A stretch of DNA of 64,000 nucleotides from Colwellia sp. (GTDB taxonomy: Bacteria > Pseudomonadota > Gammaproteobacteria > Enterobacterales > Alteromonadaceae). The DNA lies in the NCBI GenBank assembly GCA_016765685.1, contig JAESPR010000058.1, positions 49,440 through 113,439 on the forward strand. The letters are read 5' to 3'. The position numbers were made by a program, and so were the translations under genes. Positions 60,048 to 64,000 of the stretch are shown here, piece by piece; the first letter of the stretch is position 1, and every line of letters starts with the position of its first letter. The notes below the pieces were generated by a model, which saw only the letters and a list, made by a program, of their open reading frames with translations, made no database searches and had not been told where the DNA came from.

Positions 60048-60088
60048 ACAGGTATGACGTGGTTGTCATCTAATCACTAAATACCTGT
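60048..60088. other. Inverted repeats at the end of precursor 1
   Basis: ACAGGTAT at 60048-60055 pairs with ATACCTGT at 60081-60088, and inside it ATGAC-gtggtt-GTCAT forms a smaller hairpin (60054-60069). The outer stem spans the precursor 1 stop codon at 60077-60079. It could stabilise the short precursor mRNA or reduce readthrough to precursor 2. Confidence 0.5.
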
Positions 60089-60259
60089 TTCAGTGGCAAG
60101 GTGTTTCTGTGGGCTATGACTTTCTTCTTCTAATTGACAAAAAATTGCATCTGGATTAATTAAACCGCCAACCATTTCATCTAGTAACTCCAAGCTGGTA
60201 ATTTCGATAAAGCCTTCATTAGTTCTAACTGCACTTACCATATTTTTCTCAGGTTTCAT
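60077..60259 (-). CDS. RiPP-type precursor peptide 1 with double-glycine leader
   Basis: 60 residues from ATG 60259, with AAGGA 6 nt upstream. The leader contains EITSLELLDEMVGG, with Gly-Gly at 31-32 and the acidic/hydrophobic spacing typical of C39 substrates. The predicted core has 28 residues, beginning LINPDAIFCQLEEE and ending HLATETGI, with one Cys at 41. It is the first gene of the minus-strand operon, divergent from the CadC-type regulator. Confidence 0.87.
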   Translation of the reverse strand: MKPEKNMVSAVRTNEGFIEITSLELLDEMVGGLINPDAIFCQLEEESHSPQKHLATETGI

Positions 60260-60308
60260 TATTATTCCTTCAAATATTTATTAAGTTAAACATCAACATA
60301 ATATTGAA

Positions 60309-60339
60309 CATAATAATAAAACTGCCAATAATTATTATG
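60309..60339. promoter_or_regulatory. 9-bp inverted repeat in the divergent promoter
   Basis: CATAATAAT at 60309-60317 is mirrored by ATTATTATG at 60331-60339 with a 13-nt spacer. It lies between the precursor start and the direct repeats and may be a second regulator site or an AT-rich structural feature. Confidence 0.4.
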
Positions 60340-60347
60340 TGATTTTT

Positions 60348-60367
60348 GCGTAACTAAAGCGTAACTA
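60348..60367. promoter_or_regulatory. Direct repeat GCGTAACTA, 11-bp phasing, probable operator
   Basis: GCGTAACTA at 60348-60356 is repeated exactly at 60359-60367, one helical turn apart. OmpR/ToxR/CadC winged-helix proteins often bind such head-to-tail repeats. The site lies 90 bp from the precursor 1 start and about 105 bp from the regulator start, between the two divergent genes. Confidence 0.6.
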
Positions 60368-60471
60368 TCTTTATTATCAAAAACTTAAATACTAATAGAG
60401 AAAAAAGGGTTATTACGTTATTCTTTGATACCTAGGTAAAATGGGTTCTATTGTCAAGTAAAGGAAGTTAA

Positions 60472-62592
60472 GTGATTTCGCTAGGGTGTTACAAACTGGA
60501 TGTAGATGAGATGCTGTTAAGCCGCGATGGTGAGAAAGTGATCCTCGAACCTAAAGTATTAGAGGTGCTGCTATATTTCGTTGAACATAACGAACGTTAC
60601 ATTACTATGGCTGAGTTACACGAGAATCTTTGGCAAGGACGTATTGTCTCAGACGCCGCGGTTCGCAGGATCATCAGTAAATTACGGATATTATTTAATG
60701 ATGATCATAAAGATCCTAATTACATTAAGTCTTTATCGAAAAAAGGCTACAAGCTCATTTGCAATATTGAATATATTGATGAGCAGCTTACCGAGTCGGA
60801 ACTTTCTCCCGAGAGTAGTGTTAAAACACACGAAAGCTTACTTATAACAAGTGTTACCGCTAAAAACACAGCTTTGATTAGTAAAAATAAAACTCACAAA
60901 AAAACTATTGTACTCACTACATTTTTTTTTGCTTCTGTGCTGCTTGTTTTAGGTGTTTTTTATCAAGAATTTACCAAAGACAAAAAATCTGAAGCTAATT
61001 CACTTGTTGTTAGTGAAGTTATTAAGTCTTTACCAGGAGACAAAATAACAGTAGCTCAATCATTGGATAATCAATTTCTAGCTTTTTCAGGAAAGGTAAG
61101 TGAAGAACAAGGTTATCAGGTATTTATTAAAAAAAACAATACTCATGATTTTATGGCTGTTAAAGCTAATACTTTTCTGCCACTTGCTTTAGCTTTTTCT
61201 GCCAATAATAAGAATCTATTTTATTCTGATCTTAGAGAAGCTAACTCATCATTAAATATCATCCTTTTAACTGAGCCTCCCTATATAAAGGAAACACTAT
61301 TAGAAGGTTATTTTTCTATCGGCAATATTTTTACCTCACCTGATGCTGAGCTTATTTATTTTTCAGGACAAAAACACCAAAACGAACCGCGTTTAATATA
61401 CAACTACAACATCAACACAAAAAAGACCGAACAGGTAACTCATAGTACCCAAAATTATTATTTTGATATTAGGGGAAGTATTTCACCTAATGGCGAGCTT
61501 TTAGCTATTGTTCGTTATTCTGCTTATGAAAAAGTTTATGAGGTTAGAGTCATCAACTTAACGTCTAAAAGCATTATTTACCATCGTGATCCACAAAATG
61601 TCATCTATGATTTAAAATGGTTAGATAATCAATATTTATCACTATTGGATGAGAAGCAATTAGTTAGAATAAATATAAATAATGGCAAAGAGCAGGAACT
61701 GATAAATAAACCGCATAAGTTAGGTGATTTACATGTTTTAAACTCTCTACACCTATTAGCAATTCAAGATCACAGTCCCAAAAAAACCTTTTTTGAACAA
61801 ACGTTGCCATTTAACAACTGGAACAATAAGTTCACCTACTATGATAAAAATGAAGCAGGAATTTATTCTATTCACCATTCACTTGATGATAATTCAAGAT
61901 TAATAATGTCTTATAAAGATAACATTATCAGCTTAGGAAAACTCAATACTCAAACCGCTGAAATCACCTCTTATCTTAAAACCGAATATGAATTAGATCA
62001 TCTCGACTATTCTGCAATCGCAGCAATGGAGCTTATTAAAATTAATCATCGTATTGTACTATTTAATATTAAAACTAAAAATTTGACTTATATCACTTCA
62101 GCGGATGAATTTATTGGTGATGCTAGCTTTTCAAGTGACGGCAAAAGTGTGTTATTTTCAGTTAAAAGTCATGAGCAGTGGGAGATAAAGCGTTACAATA
62201 TTTTAGATAACAACATTACTCGCATACTTAAAGGCTTTAGGTATGTACGCCCCTACAAAAAAGGTTATATTGTCGCAGATGCTCAAGAAAATTTATCTTT
62301 TTATAACAATAACACCCAAGAGCAACTCAAATTAAATCACCGCATATCATATGAACCAAATACTTATTGGACTGTTCGAGGTGATTTTATTTATTGGAGC
62401 AGCCATGACTTAGTAACAACAACATTTTCTGAATTAAATATTAGCAATATTAATCACCCCGTTCTAACCGAAAAAACATTTAGCTATAACAAAGTTAGAC
62501 CTTACTTTTCAGTAAAATTGGATGGTTCATCATTAACATACTCACAGCGAGGACAGGAAAACTCGACCATAGTGTCATTAACTCTAAAATAA
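60472..62592 (+). CDS. CadC/ToxR-type membrane regulator with periplasmic propeller
   Basis: 706 residues from GTG 60472, preceded by AAGGAAG. N-terminal OmpR-type winged helix (residues 1-100: LEPKVLEVLLYFVEHNERYITMAEL in pieces, VSDAAVRRIISKLRILF, YIKSLSKKGYKLI). A single membrane helix follows near 145-165 (TIVLTTFFFASVLLVLGVF), then a large periplasmic part with PD40/WD-like repeats (TSPDAELIYFSG, ISPNGELLAIVRYS, FSSDGKSVLFSV). Such regulators sense a periplasmic signal and bind DNA directly. It is divergent from the precursor operon and most likely controls it. Confidence 0.9.
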   Translation: MISLGCYKLDVDEMLLSRDGEKVILEPKVLEVLLYFVEHNERYITMAELHENLWQGRIVSDAAVRRIISKLRILFNDDHKDPNYIKSLSKKGYKLICNIEYIDEQLTESELSPESSVKTHESLLITSVTAKNTALISKNKTHKKTIVLTTFFFASVLLVLGVFYQEFTKDKKSEANSLVVSEVIKSLPGDKITVAQSLDNQFLAFSGKVSEEQGYQVFIKKNNTHDFMAVKANTFLPLALAFSANNKNLFYSDLREANSSLNIILLTEPPYIKETLLEGYFSIGNIFTSPDAELIYFSGQKHQNEPRLIYNYNINTKKTEQVTHSTQNYYFDIRGSISPNGELLAIVRYSAYEKVYEVRVINLTSKSIIYHRDPQNVIYDLKWLDNQYLSLLDEKQLVRININNGKEQELINKPHKLGDLHVLNSLHLLAIQDHSPKKTFFEQTLPFNNWNNKFTYYDKNEAGIYSIHHSLDDNSRLIMSYKDNIISLGKLNTQTAEITSYLKTEYELDHLDYSAIAAMELIKINHRIVLFNIKTKNLTYITSADEFIGDASFSSDGKSVLFSVKSHEQWEIKRYNILDNNITRILKGFRYVRPYKKGYIVADAQENLSFYNNNTQEQLKLNHRISYEPNTYWTVRGDFIYWSSHDLVTTTFSELNISNINHPVLTEKTFSYNKVRPYFSVKLDGSSLTYSQRGQENSTIVSLTLK

Positions 62593-62746
62593 GATGACTT
62601 TTTGATAACTTAGTTAAAATTAACAGATAATTAACATTAAGTTCTAGTTTAGTTATTGTTCAAAACAAGACTTTCCTCCACATTAAATGCGGTTAACACC
62701 ATAACGTATTTAACTTTTAACGATAAAAAATAGGAAGAAATCACTT
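62593..62746. other. Gap between the regulator and the secreted-peptide gene
   Basis: AT-rich, 154 bp. No repeat or terminator is clear. It ends in AGGAAGAAATCACTT just before the small-peptide ATG, a good ribosome binding site. Confidence 0.4.
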
Positions 62747-62917
62747 ATGAGAAACACAATAACAACAACCATCACATCATGCATTCTAGTTGCAATATTA
62801 TTTGCATCAAACCTTCAAGCACAAACTCAAATAAGTAGTGATAAACTTAATTTATTACAAAATGATCCTAGCTACTTTTTTTGTCCTCTTAACCCAAAAG
62901 GCTGCAAGAGAGATTGA
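62747..62917 (+). CDS. 56-residue Sec-secreted peptide with a two-Cys loop
   Basis: The frame from ATG 62747 has AGGA well placed upstream. Residues 1-25 form a signal peptide (ITSCILVAILFASNLQA), followed by a mature part of about 31 residues that starts QTQISSDKLNLLQ and ends YFFCPLNPKGCKRD. Two Cys at 46 and 53 could close an 8-residue loop. It lies 44 bp before a LuxR-type regulator on the same strand. It is unlike the two double-glycine precursors and may be a signal, a toxin or a small envelope protein. I do not recognise it. Confidence 0.65.
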   Translation: MRNTITTTITSCILVAILFASNLQAQTQISSDKLNLLQNDPSYFFCPLNPKGCKRD

Positions 62918-62961
62918 ACCCATTTCTTTAACTTTATTTTTTAATTCAAGAGAAGCTTAAT

Positions 62962-63645
62962 ATGAATAACATAGCAAACATGATAAAAAAAATTAACGCT
63001 ATAAATTCAAAGGAAAGCTTCTATAATTTCTTCACTGAAGTAACCATAACCTTTAAATATGACAGGGCTAACTTAATCATTTTTAGCCCTAGCCCAACCA
63101 GAAAAAATTCACCTGTTATTTATGGTGAGATACCTAATGAAATAAAAACTTTTATATCAGAAGATAACAGTATCAAGCAATATTGCCTTAACGAAAGTGC
63201 CCCTATCAATTACCAAACTTTATTGTTTGATCAAGACAAGAACTACAGTGATTCATTTATTCATAAACAAGCAAATTTATTAATTCCAATTAACGGCTTT
63301 GGCAACGAGTTTGCTTGTTTACTTCTTGCGATACCTGAGCTAACCACTCAACCAGAGACCTTAGAAAAACTAGGCTGGTACTGGCTAATGTTATCTCCTT
63401 TAATTTATGATAAGTACCATAAATTATTTAAAGATCATCAGAAAAACACTATGACAAAACGAGAGTTAGAGTGTATAAAGTGGGCGGCAGAAGGAAAAAC
63501 CTCATGGGAAATAAGCAAGCTACTCAGCATTAGCCAACGAACTGTTGATTTTCATTTAGCCAATTGCATAACTAAAACAGATAGTATTAATAGACAACAA
63601 GCTGTTGTTAAATGTGTTTTAAATGGACAGTTATTGGCGGTTTGA
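62962..63645 (+). CDS. LuxR-family regulator without an adjacent LuxI
   Basis: 227 residues. The N-terminal half resembles an autoinducer-binding domain (FKYDRANLIIFSPSP, VIYGEIPNEIKTFI, LIPINGFGNEFACLLLAIPE). The C-terminal half is a LuxR/GerE helix-turn-helix (MTKRELECIKWAAEGKTSWEISKLLSISQRTVDFHL in pieces). No luxI is in the window, so it is a LuxR solo or binds another ligand. It shares a likely transcript with the secreted small peptide. Confidence 0.9.
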   Translation: MNNIANMIKKINAINSKESFYNFFTEVTITFKYDRANLIIFSPSPTRKNSPVIYGEIPNEIKTFISEDNSIKQYCLNESAPINYQTLLFDQDKNYSDSFIHKQANLLIPINGFGNEFACLLLAIPELTTQPETLEKLGWYWLMLSPLIYDKYHKLFKDHQKNTMTKRELECIKWAAEGKTSWEISKLLSISQRTVDFHLANCITKTDSINRQQAVVKCVLNGQLLAV

Positions 63646-63717
63646 TAGCTAATAGTTTGTAAAAAAATTATTTTCGATTAATCACCTTTAACAAAAAACT
63701 ATTTCAAGGTATATTGA

Positions 63718-64000
63718 TTAATAAGCCGCCCATAAATACATAATAGCAGCACTAAACCAGTTCATATGCTGTTGTGCTTTATTATCTAACTCAGCCAAAG
63801 CAGCTTGGTTGAACACCCGCCCAGATTTAATCACGGCAACGGGGTTACGTAATACTGACAAGTCTTTACGTGGATCTGAGGCAAGTAAAATTAGGTTCGC
63901 AGTAAAACCTGCTGCAACAATGCCAATTTGTTGCTCACGTTTTAACGCTAATGCCGGTGTTATCGTTGCCGCTCGTAAAATATCGTTAATCGGCAGACCA
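63718..64000 (-). CDS. Amidohydrolase family protein, C-terminal part (start outside the window)
   Basis: The minus strand is open from the right edge to TAA at 63718. The product contains GLPINDILRAATITPALAL, GIVAAGFTANLILLASDPRKDLS and VIKSGRVFN, the C-terminal pattern of metal-dependent amidohydrolases (imidazolonepropionase/dihydroorotase-like group). The metal-binding N-terminal part is outside the window. The gene is convergent with the LuxR gene and is probably not part of the RiPP-like unit. Confidence 0.85.
   Translation of the reverse strand, partial: GLPINDILRAATITPALALKREQQIGIVAAGFTANLILLASDPRKDLSVLRNPVAVIKSGRVFNQAALAELDNKAQQHMNWFSAAIMYLWAAY

Noticed and set aside
48805..60259. 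Lasso peptide cluster, suggested by the S9 peptidase
   Set aside because: No B1/B2 leader-binding and protease proteins or asparagine-synthetase-like cyclase are present; a radical SAM enzyme and C39 exporter are instead.

Overview
The window reads as about 64 kb of chromosome from a low-GC marine gammaproteobacterium. The gene orders rluA-DUF3530-djlA-lptD-surA-pdxA-rsmA-apaH, eno-pyrG-mazG-relA-rlmD|barA and acpS-pdxJ-recO-era-rnc-lepB-lepA-rseCBA-rpoE|nadB are gammaproteobacterial. Together with the AT-rich intergenic DNA they point to Alteromonadales, perhaps Colwelliaceae. The family-level placement is inference from gene order and protein style; no search was run.

Layout. 1-2.1 kb: a copper-type locus on the minus strand (Met/Cys-rich secreted protein, DUF411 lipoprotein, TolC-like outer-membrane protein cut by the window edge). 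2.1-6.6 kb: a DAACS symporter, a PIN-PhoH ATPase translationally coupled to a 51-residue small ORF, and a periplasmic solute-binding protein. 6.7-19 kb: rapA, rluA and the envelope/ribosome cluster lptD-surA-pdxA-rsmA-apaH, from which apaG is missing. 19.3-21.4 kb: a chemoreceptor, closed by a bidirectional terminator shared with eno. 21.5-34.5 kb: eno, pyrG, small conserved genes, mazG, relA and rlmD, with barA diverging. 34.7-48.7 kb: the acpS-to-rpoE series, then nadB, ygfX/sdhE, ygfZ and an SlyD-type isomerase.

The accessory region is 48.8-63.6 kb. It holds what looks like a complete ribosomally made, radical-SAM-modified peptide (RiPP) system on the minus strand. Two small precursors carry double-glycine leaders (60077-60259 and 59777-59947). 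They are followed by a radical SAM/SPASM-like maturase, a compact HlyD-type adaptor, a C39 peptidase-ABC exporter, a MacA-like adaptor, a LolD-like ATPase, an 800-residue duplicated MacB/FtsX permease and a secreted S9 peptidase. Diverging from the precursors is a membrane-anchored CadC/ToxR-type regulator with a periplasmic propeller. The divergent promoter contains a direct repeat GCGTAACTA with 11-bp phasing, a plausible operator. After the regulator come a 56-residue Sec-secreted peptide with a two-Cys loop and a LuxR solo.

Proposed logic (inference): the regulator senses something in the periplasm and switches the precursors on. The maturase modifies the cores, the C39 exporter cuts after Gly-Gly and exports them, and the MacA/LolD/permease module with the S9 peptidase provides immunity, second-stage export or processing. 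The modification chemistry cannot be read from the sequence. No rRNA, tRNA, CRISPR array, intact insertion sequence or prophage was seen.
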